NCBI RefSeq assembly: GCF_900094555.1
Contig: NZ_FMAC01000004.1
Coordinates: 1-64,000 of the forward strand
Reading direction: 5' to 3'
Length of the DNA: 64,000 nt
Source: Martinezella hainanensis
Lineage (GTDB): Bacteria > Pseudomonadota > Alphaproteobacteria > Rhizobiales > Rhizobiaceae
Of this stretch, positions 48,819-58,048 are shown piece after piece. Below the pieces are notes generated by a model, which made no database searches, had not been told where the DNA came from, and saw only the letters and a program-made list of their open reading frames with translations. The first letter of the stretch is position 1, and every line of letters starts with the position of its first letter. The position numbers and the translations under genes were made by a program.

Positions 48819-49820
48819 TTACTTCACGGCAATCACGACCTTGCCCTTGGCGCGGCCGGTCTCGACATAAGCCAGCGCCTCATTCGTGTTCTGGAACGGG
48901 AAGACCCGATCAACGACCGCTCTTATGGCTCCTGCCTCTATCAACGAGGTGATCTCGCCGAGTTGTCCGCCGTTCGCGGTCATGAAGAGGAACGAATAGC
49001 TGACGCCGTGGCGTTTTGACTTTCTCCGGATACCGGAGCTCAGCAGGGCCATGAGCTGCTGAAACAACCATCCCGAACCGTTCTGCCTGGCAAATGCAGC
49101 ATCCGGCGGACCGGAGATCGAGATGAGCTTCCCACCCGGCTTCAGGACGCGAAGCGATTTCTCCAGCGTTTCCTTGCCTAGACTGTTCAGCACGACATCA
49201 TATCCCTGTAGGGTGTTTTCGAAGTCGTCCTTCTTGTAGTCTACGACGACATCGGCTCCGAGACTTCTGACGAGATTGATATTGGCTGTGCTCGTCGTCG
49301 TCGCCACGTATGCCCCCATATGCTTGGCGAGCTGGATGGCAATTGCACCGACACCGCCGGAGCCGGCGTGGATAAGAACCTTCTGTCCCTTCTTCAATTT
49401 CGCTCGTTCGACAAGCGCCTGCCAGGCAGTCAACGCGACCAGCGGCAGTGACGCCGCCTCTTCCATCGTCAGATTCTTAGGCTTCATCGCCACGTCGGCC
49501 TCGTTCATCGCAATGAACTCTGCGAAGGTTCCGATACGATCCTGCGCCGGTCGTGCATAGACTTCGTCACCTGGCTTGAAGCGACGAACCTTGGACCCGA
49601 CCCGGACCACGACGCCGGCTACATCGTTGCCGAGAATGAGCGGGAGGCGATATGGCAGGATAAGCTTGAACTCACCGTCTCTGATCTTGGCGTCCAGCGG
49701 GTTCACGCTTGTGGCATGAATCTGGACCAGGACATCATGTTCACGCAATTCCGGCTCGGGTACTTCGCCAAGTTGTAGAGTACCGCCTTTTGCATAGCGA
49801 TCGATCAGGAATGCCTTCAT
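48819..49820 (-). CDS. NAD(P)H:quinone oxidoreductase-like MDR protein
   Basis: Medium-chain reductase of 333 residues in the zinc-free quinone oxidoreductase branch. The N-terminal GroES-like domain has TSVNPLDAKIRDG and LGNDVAGVVVRVG. The nucleotide-binding domain has AGSGGVGAIAIQLAKHMGA. It would reduce quinones or enones with NADPH; the substrate is unknown. It lies 40 bases after an SDR gene on the same strand, apparently in one unit with it and controlled by the divergent HxlR regulator. Confidence 0.85.
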   Translation of the reverse strand: MKAFLIDRYAKGGTLQLGEVPEPELREHDVLVQIHATSVNPLDAKIRDGEFKLILPYRLPLILGNDVAGVVVRVGSKVRRFKPGDEVYARPAQDRIGTFAEFIAMNEADVAMKPKNLTMEEAASLPLVALTAWQALVERAKLKKGQKVLIHAGSGGVGAIAIQLAKHMGAYVATTTSTANINLVRSLGADVVVDYKKDDFENTLQGYDVVLNSLGKETLEKSLRVLKPGGKLISISGPPDAAFARQNGSGWLFQQLMALLSSGIRRKSKRHGVSYSFLFMTANGGQLGEITSLIEAGAIRAVVDRVFPFQNTNEALAYVETGRAKGKVVIAVK

Positions 49821-49860
49821 GAGTCGTGACTTTCTTCCTTTGAAGTTGCGGTGGCGGAGG

Positions 49861-50676
49861 TCAAGCGGGAAGCCTGCTGAATTTGCGGAGGCTCTTGTCG
49901 ACGAATGACTCCGGCAGGAACCGGCGCAGGAAGCGAACCTGTCTTGCCGCCTTGCCTGCAGTATAGCGCCTCTTGGGCGAAACAGCGTTGGCGGCTTTGA
50001 CCACTATGTCGGCCACCACCTCCGGCGCGTCCCCCGTCTCGACAATCTCACGCATCAGCTTCTCGGCATCAGCGCGCGCTGCGTCGTACGGCGGCAGCGG
50101 TCGATCTGGCCGCGTGATATTCTCTTCGAAGGACGTACGGGTGACACCCGGTTCAATGAGAACGACGCGGATGCCCTGCGTGCGGACTTCGTGGTCGAGG
50201 GATTCGGAATAGCCTTCAATCGCATGCTTGGTCGACGCGTAGAGGGCGTTGAAGGGAGCGGGAATCAGCCCGAGAATGGAGCTCATATTGATAATTCTGC
50301 CCTTCCGCTGCCGTCTCATCACAGGCAGGATTGCATTCGTCATGCGCAGGACTCCAAAGACATTCACATCGAAGAGAGCCTTTGCCTGCAATGGGGAGGA
50401 CTCCTCCGCGCCGCCAAGCAATCCAATCCCTGCATTGTTGACGAGCAGATCGATCCGTCCAGCCTGGACCAGTATGTCATCGACTGCCGTCTGCACGGAT
50501 TTTTCGTCGGTGACGTCGCAGACTAGCATCGTCACGCCGTCCGGTGCGGCAACCATCGGCTTCCGGCTGGTTCCAAACACCCTATATCCATCGCGCCGCA
50601 ACGCCTGCGCAGTCGCCAGCCCAATACCGGAAGAGGCGCCCGTGACCAGGGCGACGCCGCGTTCTGTCTTGCTCAT
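49861..50676 (-). CDS. Short-chain dehydrogenase/reductase
   Basis: Classical SDR of 271 residues. The cofactor motif TGASSGIG is at 13-20, NNAG in LLVNNAGIGLL, and the catalytic Ser and YxxxK are in MSSILGLIPAPFNALYASTKHA. A basic C-terminal extension (RQVRFLRRFLPESFVDKSLRK) goes beyond the Rossmann core and resembles lipid- or steroid-type SDRs. Substrate unknown. It starts 90 bases from the divergent HxlR gene. Confidence 0.87.
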   Translation of the reverse strand: MSKTERGVALVTGASSGIGLATAQALRRDGYRVFGTSRKPMVAAPDGVTMLVCDVTDEKSVQTAVDDILVQAGRIDLLVNNAGIGLLGGAEESSPLQAKALFDVNVFGVLRMTNAILPVMRRQRKGRIINMSSILGLIPAPFNALYASTKHAIEGYSESLDHEVRTQGIRVVLIEPGVTRTSFEENITRPDRPLPPYDAARADAEKLMREIVETGDAPEVVADIVVKAANAVSPKRRYTAGKAARQVRFLRRFLPESFVDKSLRKFSRLPA

Positions 50677-50721
50677 CGGTTTCAGCTTTCACTTTGGCAT
50701 GGAACATCGATGAGCATTCTG

Positions 50722-50754
50722 TTACTATCAAATCAATAGTAAGTCACTATCAAA
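50722..50754. promoter_or_regulatory. Candidate HxlR operator between SDR and regulator genes
   Basis: TTACTAT (50722-50728) and ATAGTAA (50736-50742) are a perfect inverted repeat with a 7-base spacer. ACTATCAAA occurs twice in direct order (50724-50732 and 50746-50754), 22 bases apart or about two helical turns. The site is centred 34 bases before the regulator start and 56 bases before the SDR start. Confidence 0.6.
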
Positions 50755-50765
50755 AAGATATCGAC

Positions 50766-51197
50766 ATGAAGAATCTTTCAAACCAGCCGTGCCTGATCGC
50801 CCGCAGCCTCGCATTGGTGGGCGATGCGTGGAGCATGCTGATCATGCGGGACGCCCACGCGGGGCTCACTCGCTTCGACGATTTTCGCAAGAGTCTTGGC
50901 ATCGCGCCGACGATGCTGACGGCGCGGCTGGCTGCGCTTACGGAAGATGGCTTGCTGGAGAAGCGACGCTACTCGGAGCGGCCTCCGCGCGATGAATACG
51001 TGCTGACGGAAGCTGGCCGGGACTTCCTGCCCGTGTTGTTCGCGATCGGTGCGTGGGGGCGAAAGCACCGCAACGCGGACGGTGTAACCCGTTTCTTTGA
51101 CGCCGAAACTGGAACCGAGATCGATGCCGTCACAATCGACCGCGCGACCGGTGCTCTCATCGGAACACGTCCGATCCGCATCGTCGCACCGGAATGA
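50766..51197 (+). CDS. HxlR-family transcriptional regulator
   Basis: Winged-helix regulator of the HxlR/DUF24 family, 143 residues from ATG 50766. The N-terminal Cys9 in NQPCLIARSLALVGDAWSML is the conserved cysteine that senses oxidants or electrophiles in relatives such as YodB. FDDFRKSLGIAPTMLTARL is the recognition helix region and RRYSERPPRDEYVLTEAG the wing. Divergent placement beside two reductases suggests it represses them and responds to quinones or aldehydes. An in-frame ATG at 50694 would run through the operator and is rejected. Confidence 0.88.
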   Translation: MKNLSNQPCLIARSLALVGDAWSMLIMRDAHAGLTRFDDFRKSLGIAPTMLTARLAALTEDGLLEKRRYSERPPRDEYVLTEAGRDFLPVLFAIGAWGRKHRNADGVTRFFDAETGTEIDAVTIDRATGALIGTRPIRIVAPE

Positions 51198-51304
51198 CTG
51201 CCCGTTAGATAGTAGCCACACTTGGCGGAAAGCTGCGGTCGGTTACCGAACGGCGGAATATCCGAAACGACTTTCAAATACCGTCGTCGGTCCAAACAGC
51301 CTGC

Positions 51305-52066
51305 TCAATCGAAGTCGATCGCATGCAGCTGGCTGCCGTGGCGCTTCAGCCAGGCCTTGGCCTCGTCCATGTCGGGGCAGAGCTTGCGACAGAGCGCCCA
51401 GAAGCGCGGGCCGTGGTTCATTTCGCGCAAATGCGCGACTTCGTGGGCGGCGAGGTAGTCGATGACCAGTGGCGGCGCCATGACGATGCGCCAGGAAAAA
51501 CTCAAGTTCCCCTGCGAGGAGCAGGAGCCCCAGCGGCTGCGGGTATCCTTCATGGTGATGGAAGTCACAGTGGCGCGGATGGACTTGGCATGCACCGCCA
51601 CGAGTTTTTCCAGATCGGCGCGGGCCTCCTTCTTGAGGAAGGTCGCGATGCGGCGGCCGGCATGCTCCGGCAGGCCGCTGACGCGCAGCACCGGAACACC
51701 CTCGACGACGACGGTTTCGGTAAGACCGCGCAGGGTGCCGGTATGCGCGATGCGATGGCGCACGCCACGCAGGAGGATTTCGCTGCCACCGCGCAGGCTG
51801 TTGTCGGCCGTGAATTTCGCGAGCTTGGTCAGAAGCCAGCCCTGGTGCCGGTCGAGAAAGGCATTGACCTCGCGGGCGGCAAGGCCGCGCGGAATGGTCA
51901 TCTTCAGCGATCGTCCGCCGGGCTCGATCCTGAGCGTAATACGGGTCGCGCGCTCGTGCTGGCGGATCGTCAGCGGCATCAGCCGGCCGGCGACATCGAG
52001 GGTGCGCGTTTCCGGCGCGGCCAACTTGGCCTGCGGTTTGCGGGATCTGGAGAGCAGCGGAAACAT
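51305..52066 (-). CDS. YgjP-like M48-type metalloprotease (DUF45)
   Basis: A 253-residue protein of the YgjP/SprT-like zinc metallopeptidase family. The zinc site is in YLAAHEVAHLREMNHGPRFW (HExxH plus a downstream His). The family signature TRSRWGSCSSQGNLSFSWR precedes it. No signal peptide is evident, so it is likely cytosolic. Its physiological substrate is not known. It lies downstream of a family-2 repeat and has no obvious operon partner. Confidence 0.87.
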   Translation of the reverse strand: MFPLLSRSRKPQAKLAAPETRTLDVAGRLMPLTIRQHERATRITLRIEPGGRSLKMTIPRGLAAREVNAFLDRHQGWLLTKLAKFTADNSLRGGSEILLRGVRHRIAHTGTLRGLTETVVVEGVPVLRVSGLPEHAGRRIATFLKKEARADLEKLVAVHAKSIRATVTSITMKDTRSRWGSCSSQGNLSFSWRIVMAPPLVIDYLAAHEVAHLREMNHGPRFWALCRKLCPDMDEAKAWLKRHGSQLHAIDFD

Positions 52067-52088
52067 GAAGGCAGTTTTATATGATTCG

Positions 52089-52193
52089 CCAAAGCGCGTC
52101 GCAATCTTTCAGATTTGCTCCTTGCGCTTTGGTCCACGATTTTCTCATGTCGTTATCGCAAAACCGCTGCGCACTTTTGCGCGACTTGCTTTG
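52089..52193. repeat. Dispersed palindromic repeat, family 2, copy 2
   Basis: CCAAAGCGC pairs with GCGCTTTGG, and CATGTCG pairs imperfectly with CGCGACTTG. ATCGCAAAACCGCTGCGCA is identical to copy 1 at 12608-12716. The orientation is the same in both copies. It lies between the metalloprotease and the DUF2852 gene. Confidence 0.85.
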
Positions 52194-52268
52194 CGGATTC
52201 TGGCAAAGGAAAACCGGCATCATCCGATGCCGGTTTTGACTATATGATGCGGTTGTTCTCACAGCCCA

Positions 52269-52709
52269 TCACGGAGTCTGGAATTCGGTCGGCGAGCCGC
52301 CATTGTCATTGCGCTTGACGCTGTTGCGCTCGCGCATGAAGCGGTCGAACTCTTCCTGATCCTTGGCACGGCGAAGCTCGCGGGCATAGGCGTCGAACTC
52401 GGCGCGCATTTCGTCCAGCTTGCGGCGTTCCTGCTCGAGACGCTCAAGCTCTGCCCGGCGCCAGTCGTCGAAGGCGACATTGCCGGTGGAGGAATAGGAA
52501 TGGCGATGACGATTGCGATGACGTCCGCAGCCAGCAAACATGCCGTCGGTCCTTTCGTTTACATCCCGTTTGAAATCCCGCAGACGTTCTCCGAAGAGAA
52601 TATAGGCGAGCATGGCAAAGCCCAGCGGCCAGAAGACCACGAAGCCTAACACCATGAGGGCAATAGTAGCCGGAGTCCAATCCGGGCGAAGCAATGCAGA
52701 TTGGTTCAT
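52269..52709 (-). CDS. DUF2852 small membrane protein
   Basis: A 146-residue protein matching DUF2852, function unknown. One or two closely spaced hydrophobic helices (ATIALMVLGFVVFWPLGFAM, residues 14-35) are followed by a His/Arg-rich segment (CGRHRNRHRHSYS). A highly charged coiled-coil stretch (RRAELERLEQERRKLDEMRA) comes next. The start at 52709 has GAGG upstream; an earlier in-frame ATG at 52742 would put polar residues before the helix. Confidence 0.8.
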   Translation of the reverse strand: MNQSALLRPDWTPATIALMVLGFVVFWPLGFAMLAYILFGERLRDFKRDVNERTDGMFAGCGRHRNRHRHSYSSTGNVAFDDWRRAELERLEQERRKLDEMRAEFDAYARELRRAKDQEEFDRFMRERNSVKRNDNGGSPTEFQTP

Positions 52710-52742
52710 TGTCAGGTATCCTCGCACGGCGCATCGGCCCAT

Positions 52743-53043
52743 CGACCGATAGCGATCGATGGAAAGGCTTCTGCGCGGTTTTTAAAGCTCTACCTGCATC
52801 TCAGCGCGTTCCAAGGGCGCGCGGCGCGGTAAACGGCCCGATCTTTGCGGTACCGCTGGAATCGAGATGGTAACCTCTTCGTGAGGCTTCAATGGTCCCG
52901 GCAGACTGAATCGGACAAGTATTTGAATCTGCGTGAATAATTCAACAAAAGCTAATAGTTTGCGCTGGCGGGAATTTGGCTTGCGCAGGCACGATGGGGG
53001 CTTTGACCGCCATCATGCCTTGCTTCTGGTCTTTTGAATGGCC
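52743..53043. other. Intergenic region before phaZ end, no gene seen
   Basis: About 300 bases. It must hold the DUF2852 promoter on the minus strand. GGCACGATGG and CCATCATGCC near 52989-53020 form an imperfect 10-base hairpin just past the phaZ stop, but no T run follows, so I do not call a terminator. Confidence 0.4.
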
Positions 53044-54321
53044 TCAGGCGGACTTGCCGCCCTTGATGACCCGCTTGACGACAGAGCGACCGGTACGGGC
53101 ATGTTCGCGCGTGAAGGCCAGGATGCGCGGGGCGATCTCGCGGCGGAAGCGCGAGCCGTTGAAGACGCCGTAATGGCCGACATCCGGCTGCAGATAGTGC
53201 ATGCGCATATGGTCGGGAATATTGGTGCAGATGGTCTGCGCCGCATGCGTCTGGCCGACGCCGGAGATATCGTCGTTCTCGCCTTCGACGGTCAAAAGCG
53301 CGATGTTGCGGATGGCCGAGGGATCAACGCGCTCACCGCGATGCATGAGCTCGCCCTTGGGCAAGGCATGCTTGATGAAGACCTGGTCGACGGTCTGCAG
53401 ATAGAATTCCGCCGTCAGATCCATGACGGCCAGATATTCGTCGTAGAAATCACGGTGCTTTTCGGCCGGCTCGCCGTCATTCTTGACGAGATGCACAAAG
53501 AAATCCTTGTGAGCGATCATGTGGCGATCGAGGTTCATCGACATGAAGCCGGAAAGCTGCAGGAAACCGGGATAGACCGGACGCATGAAGCCCGGCTGCG
53601 GCCAGGGCACATTCATGACGACATTGTCGGCAAACCATTCCAGCGGTTTGTCCTTGGCAAGCTGGTTGACTGCCGTCGGATTGATGCGGGTGTCGATCGG
53701 ACCGCCCATCAGCGTCATCGACGAGGGCGCCAGGCGATCCCCCGCCGCTTCCATCACGGCAGCTGCGGCCAGAACCGGCACCGAGGGCTGACAGACAGCA
53801 ACAACATGCGTATCCGGGCCGAGATGATGCAGCATCTCGATGACGTAATCGATATAATCTTCCAGATCGAAGGTACCCTCGGTCATCGGCACCATGCGGG
53901 CATCGATCCAGTCGGTGATGTAGACGTCGGCGCCCGGCAGCAGCGCTTCCACCGTGCCGCGCAGCAGCGTCGCATAGTGGCCCGACATCGGCGCGACGAT
54001 GAGGATACGCGGATCGGCGCTATGGCCAGCGGGCAGGCTGCGCTCGAAATGGATGAGATTGCAGAAGGGCTTCTTCCAGACGATCTTTTCATGCACCGAG
54101 ACCGTCTTGCCCTCGATCTGCGTCTGATGAAGGCCGAATTCCGGCTTGCCATAGCGTCTGGTCGTGCGCTCGAAAACTTCGAGACTTGCCGTCAAGGTAC
54201 GGCCAAACACGGTATGCGAGAGGGGATTAAGCGGATTGGCATAGGCCAGGCGCATCATGTCTGCCGCAGCGCGAAAGGGGGCGAGAGCGGCATGATTAAG
54301 TTCGTAAAACTGATAAAACAT
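53044..54321 (-). CDS. phaZ: Intracellular polyhydroxyalkanoate depolymerase
   Basis: Cytosolic depolymerase that mobilises stored poly-3-hydroxybutyrate. Length is 425 residues, an alpha/beta hydrolase. The nucleophile is a cysteine in VVAVCQPSVPVL, the arrangement of the PhaZ1 type of intracellular depolymerases rather than a serine lipase box. ILIVAPMSGHYATLLRG, ITDWIDARMVP and the C-terminal QPDVGHYGVFNGSRFR with the catalytic His are typical. GAGG lies ten bases before the ATG. It is a single gene. Confidence 0.92.
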   Translation of the reverse strand: MFYQFYELNHAALAPFRAAADMMRLAYANPLNPLSHTVFGRTLTASLEVFERTTRRYGKPEFGLHQTQIEGKTVSVHEKIVWKKPFCNLIHFERSLPAGHSADPRILIVAPMSGHYATLLRGTVEALLPGADVYITDWIDARMVPMTEGTFDLEDYIDYVIEMLHHLGPDTHVVAVCQPSVPVLAAAAVMEAAGDRLAPSSMTLMGGPIDTRINPTAVNQLAKDKPLEWFADNVVMNVPWPQPGFMRPVYPGFLQLSGFMSMNLDRHMIAHKDFFVHLVKNDGEPAEKHRDFYDEYLAVMDLTAEFYLQTVDQVFIKHALPKGELMHRGERVDPSAIRNIALLTVEGENDDISGVGQTHAAQTICTNIPDHMRMHYLQPDVGHYGVFNGSRFRREIAPRILAFTREHARTGRSVVKRVIKGGKSA

Positions 54322-54540
54322 GGGGGCTTTACCTCTTGTGATGCGGGCATGAGACCACGCAGATCACCTAAATCATTGAAACGCACGCGCCTTGCGTGTC
54401 GCTTGCCTTCGCTGCAGCACTTCTCCAGTCGCGCCATGCAGCGGGATGATCGCGGCTCCTCTGTGCGCTTCATCCTTTAAGTCTTACTATTCAGCCTAGC
54501 AGCTTTTGTTGCAGAGCAACATAACGACTGCCGATTCTTC

Positions 54541-54575
54541 CTATAAAAAACGCCGGAGAATCGCTTCTCCGGCAT
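54541..54575 (-). terminator. Terminator after the FAH-family gene
   Basis: On the minus strand GCCGGAGAAGCGATTCTCCGGC forms a 9-base stem followed by GTTTTTTAT. The rest of the 298-base gap (54322-54619) contains the phaZ promoter region and no other gene. Confidence 0.85.
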
Positions 54576-54619
54576 CAACAATGATCTCAAAAAGTTAAAG
54601 TTCCTGAGCTTCGCACGCC

Positions 54620-55462
54620 TTACGCGTCAGCCAAGAAGGTCTGCTTCTGGGCGCCCAGGCCTTCCATGCCGAGCTCGACGACATCGCCCGGCTTCAGGTA
54701 CTGCGGCGGCTTCATGCCCATGCCGACACCCGGAGGCGTGCCGGTGGAGATAACGTCACCCGGATGCAGCGACATGAACTGGCTGAGATAGGAGACGAGA
54801 TAAGCGACGCCATAGACCATGGTCTTGGTCGAGCCGTTCTGCATCATCTTGCCGTTGACCTTGAGCCACATGCCGAGGTTCTGCGGATCGGCGATCTCGT
54901 CCTTGGTGACGAGCCAGGGGCCGATCGGGCCGAAGGTGTCGCAGGACTTGCCCTTGGTCCACTGTCCCGAACGCTCGGTCTGGAAGGCGCGTTCGGAGAC
55001 ATCGTGGGAGACGCAGTAACCCGCCACATAGTCGAGAGCGTCGGCTTCGCTGACATATTTCGCCGTCTTGCCGATGACGACGCCGAGTTCGACTTCCCAA
55101 TCGGTCTTTTCAGAGCCGCGCGGGATCAGCACATTGTCGTTCGGGCCAACGATTGCAGAGCTTGCCTTCATGAAGATGATCGGCTCCGGCGGCACGGTGG
55201 CGCCGGTTTCGGCGGCGTGGTCGGAGAAATTCAGGCCGATGCAGATGAACTTGCCGGTGCCGGCAACGCAGGCGCCGAGGCGGCCTTCCGCCAGCTCGGG
55301 CAGGCTCTTCGGATCGAGGGCTGCGATCTTTGCCAGGCCCGCGGGCGAAATGGCTTCGCCGCCGATATCGGCAACGTGGGCGGAGAGATCGCGGATCTTG
55401 CCGTCGCTATCCAGAAGCGCCGGCTTTTCCTTGCCGACTTCGCCAACACGCAACAGTTTCAT
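54620..55462 (-). CDS. Fumarylacetoacetate hydrolase family protein
   Basis: A 280-residue FAH-fold protein, a Mg2+-dependent hydrolase or decarboxylase of diketo acids. Metal ligands are in the motif IIFMKASSAIVGP ... DWEVELGVVIG, with a further acidic residue in GYCVSHDVSERAFQ. The substrate is not determined by sequence: relatives include 2,4-diketo-3-deoxy-sugar acid hydrolases and acylpyruvases. AGGA lies six bases before the ATG. It stands alone with its own terminator. Confidence 0.88.
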   Translation of the reverse strand: MKLLRVGEVGKEKPALLDSDGKIRDLSAHVADIGGEAISPAGLAKIAALDPKSLPELAEGRLGACVAGTGKFICIGLNFSDHAAETGATVPPEPIIFMKASSAIVGPNDNVLIPRGSEKTDWEVELGVVIGKTAKYVSEADALDYVAGYCVSHDVSERAFQTERSGQWTKGKSCDTFGPIGPWLVTKDEIADPQNLGMWLKVNGKMMQNGSTKTMVYGVAYLVSYLSQFMSLHPGDVISTGTPPGVGMGMKPPQYLKPGDVVELGMEGLGAQKQTFLADA

Positions 55463-55611
55463 GGATTTTCCTTCCCTGCGTTTTCAAAGACGAGATTGCT
55501 TTTAAGACAAAAGTGCCGGCACCATATATGAACGAGTTATTCACCAGTGTCACCAATCGATTTTGCAGAGCCTAGCATGGCTCAGCCCTTCGCGCTGGAA
55601 AAACAGCTTTT

Positions 55612-57030
55612 CTAACCCGGGGATAATGATCTCGCGATTTCGACGATGACGTCGAAAGCCGTGTCGATATCATCAGCTGTCGCCTCGAACTGGCCGGCCT
55701 GAAAGCGAATGACCAGCCGACCGGAAACGCGGGTCTGCGTCAGGTAGATGCGCCCGTCATTGTTGATCGCGTTCAGCAGGCGCTGCGTGTGGCTTTCCTG
55801 GTTGACGCCCTCGGGCGCCTTGTGATCGAAGGAAAACAGCGACAGGAACGGCTCGGTGACGATTTCAAAATCCGGCTCCGCCGCAAGACGCCTGGCCAGA
55901 TTCTGTGACCAGGAAACATGGTTGCGGATCATCGTGCGCAAACCTTCCAGGCCGTGATAGCGCAGCAGGAACCAGAGTTTCAGCGCGCGGAAGCGACGGC
56001 CGAGCGGCACCGACCATTCCGAATAGTTGATGATGCCGTCATGGCCGTGGGTGCGCAGATATTCCGGCTGTATCGCCAGCGTGCGGACCAGCGTCTCCGG
56101 CTCGCGCACGAACTGGACGGAGCAATCGAATTGCGCGCCAAGCCATTTATGGGGGTTGAAGACAATGGAATCGGCCTGCTCGACGCCGTGCCACAGGGTG
56201 CGGAATTCCGGGCAAATCATTGCCGAACCCGCCCAAGCGGCATCGACATGCACATAGAGCCCGTGCGCATGCGCCACTTCGACGACGGCGGCGATATCGT
56301 CGCAGGCGCCGACGCTGGTGCCGCCGACGCAGGCAATAACGCCGGCGGGCAGCAACCCGGCAGCAAGATCGCGCTCGATCGCCGCGGCTAGAGCCTTCGG
56401 ATCCATGGCCTTGTTGGGACCGCCAGAGGGTATGCGCACCAGATTTTCTTCGCCGACGCCGGCAATCCAGATGGCGCGGTCGATCGACGTGTGGACCTGA
56501 TCGGTGGAGTAGATGCGCACCGCCTTGTTGCCGGCGAGCCCGCTCCTGTTGCCCTGCCAGTTCAGCGCTCTCTCGCGCATGACAAGAACGGCGGCGAGAG
56601 TCGCGGTCGACGCGGAATCCTGAATGACGCCGGTGAAGGTTTCCGGCAGGCCGAGTGCCTGGCGCAGCCAGTCGACGACCTTCGTTTCAAGCTCGGTGGC
56701 GGAGGGCGAAGTCTGCCAGAGCATGCATTGCGCAGCGATGGCGCTGACCAGATATTCGGCCACGACCGAGACCGGAGCGGCATTGGCGGGGAAATAAGCA
56801 AAAAAGCGCGGATGTTGCCAATGCGTCATGCCGGGAACAAGGATATCCTCAAAATCCTTGAAGATATCCTCCATGGCTTCGCCTGTTACCGGCGGGGAAT
56901 CGGCGATGTGTGCGGCGATCTCACCCGGCGCCATCTTCGCCCGGACCGGCCTGTCACGAAGCGACGCGCGATAATCCGCGCCCCAATGCGCCGCCTTCTC
57001 CGACCACTGCCGGAACTCTTCCCAATTCAT
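55612..57030 (-). CDS. PLP-dependent decarboxylase, aromatic-L-amino-acid decarboxylase type
   Basis: A 472-residue group II PLP decarboxylase. The start at ATG 57030 is fixed by GGAGG six bases upstream (MNWEEFRQWSEKAAHW). HWQHPRFFAYFPANAAPVS is the substrate-site region. VHVDAAWAGSAMICPEF holds the PLP-binding Asp, and NPHKWLGAQFDCS the PLP lysine. It resembles AADC/tyrosine or tryptophan decarboxylases, so an aromatic amine product is likely; the specific substrate is open. The upstream gene on the same strand ends 64 bases before it. Confidence 0.88.
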   Translation of the reverse strand: MNWEEFRQWSEKAAHWGADYRASLRDRPVRAKMAPGEIAAHIADSPPVTGEAMEDIFKDFEDILVPGMTHWQHPRFFAYFPANAAPVSVVAEYLVSAIAAQCMLWQTSPSATELETKVVDWLRQALGLPETFTGVIQDSASTATLAAVLVMRERALNWQGNRSGLAGNKAVRIYSTDQVHTSIDRAIWIAGVGEENLVRIPSGGPNKAMDPKALAAAIERDLAAGLLPAGVIACVGGTSVGACDDIAAVVEVAHAHGLYVHVDAAWAGSAMICPEFRTLWHGVEQADSIVFNPHKWLGAQFDCSVQFVREPETLVRTLAIQPEYLRTHGHDGIINYSEWSVPLGRRFRALKLWFLLRYHGLEGLRTMIRNHVSWSQNLARRLAAEPDFEIVTEPFLSLFSFDHKAPEGVNQESHTQRLLNAINNDGRIYLTQTRVSGRLVIRFQAGQFEATADDIDTAFDVIVEIARSLSPG

Positions 57031-57094
57031 GACGGTCCTCCCTAATCCATCGAACGGGGCGGACCTTAGACCGCTTTTCGAAGGCGGTCGAGTA

Positions 57095-58048
57095 TCAGAA
57101 CAGCTCGTCCAGCGCCGGCCCGAGTGGCACGATCCCGCTCGGATTGAGAGATGCAATCGAGTAGTAACCGCGCTTGATATGATCGAAGTTCACGGTTTCG
57201 GCAACACCGGGCCAATCGAGCATTCGGCGGCAGAAGGACTGGAGATTGGCATAGTCGGACAGCCGACGCAGATTGCATTTGAAGAGGCCGTGATAGGCGA
57301 CATCGAAACGGACAAGGGTGACGAACAGCCTGATATCGCTTTCTGTGGGATGATCGGCGAAAAGGAGGTCTCTGCCTTCCAGCTCGGTCTCGATCTGATC
57401 GAGGCAGTCGAACACCTCGCTGAAGGCCTCTTCATAGGCAATCTGCGTCGTGGCGAAGCCGGTGCGATAGACGCCATTGTTGAGGGCCGGGTAGATCCGG
57501 GCATTGAAAGCTTCGATCTCTTCCCGCTTGCCGGCCGGATAAAGATCGATGTCATTGCGGGCGAGATCACCGAAGCCGCCATTCAGCATGCGCAGGATAT
57601 CGGATGACTCGTTGTTGACGATCGTGCCGGTGCGCTTGTCCCAAAGGACCGGAACCGTGGCGCGGCCAGTGAAGGCCGGATCGGCCTTCGTATAGATCTC
57701 GTGCATGTAGACGGCGCCGTTTATCGGATCGTTCGTGGCGCCCTGATACTCGCCAAACTGCCAGCCCTGCTTGGAGAGCATGGGTTCGACAACGGAAACG
57801 GAAATGACATCCTCCAGGCCCTTCAGCTTCCGGCCGATCAGGGTGCGCGATGCCCAGGGGCAGATCAGCGCGACGTAGAGATGATAGCGGCCGGCTTCCG
57901 CCGCGAAACCGCCCTCGCCAGTCGGCCCCGGCTTCCCGTCCGGCGTCACCCAGTTGCGGAAGCTTGAAACCTGGCGAACGAAACCGCCCTTTTCATCCTT
58001 GGCCTGGACCGGCTGCCACTCCTCAGTCCATTTTCCATTTACCAGCAA
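57095..58048 (-). CDS. Glutathionyl-hydroquinone reductase (Xi-class GST, YqjG/EcM4 type)
   Basis: Glutathione transferase-like enzyme that removes glutathione from glutathionyl-hydroquinones. Length is 317 residues. The catalytic Cys63 is in YVALICPWASRTLIGR. GRATVPVLWDKRTGTIVNNES and DVAYHGLFKCNLRRL are typical of the class. The start is a TTG with GGAG eight bases upstream, giving LLVNGKWTEEW. It precedes the PLP decarboxylase on the same strand. Confidence 0.9.
   Translation of the reverse strand: MLVNGKWTEEWQPVQAKDEKGGFVRQVSSFRNWVTPDGKPGPTGEGGFAAEAGRYHLYVALICPWASRTLIGRKLKGLEDVISVSVVEPMLSKQGWQFGEYQGATNDPINGAVYMHEIYTKADPAFTGRATVPVLWDKRTGTIVNNESSDILRMLNGGFGDLARNDIDLYPAGKREEIEAFNARIYPALNNGVYRTGFATTQIAYEEAFSEVFDCLDQIETELEGRDLLFADHPTESDIRLFVTLVRFDVAYHGLFKCNLRRLSDYANLQSFCRRMLDWPGVAETVNFDHIKRGYYSIASLNPSGIVPLGPALDELF

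Noticed and set aside
52989..53020. Hairpin beyond phaZ as a terminator
   Set aside because: The stem is imperfect and no T run follows on the phaZ strand.
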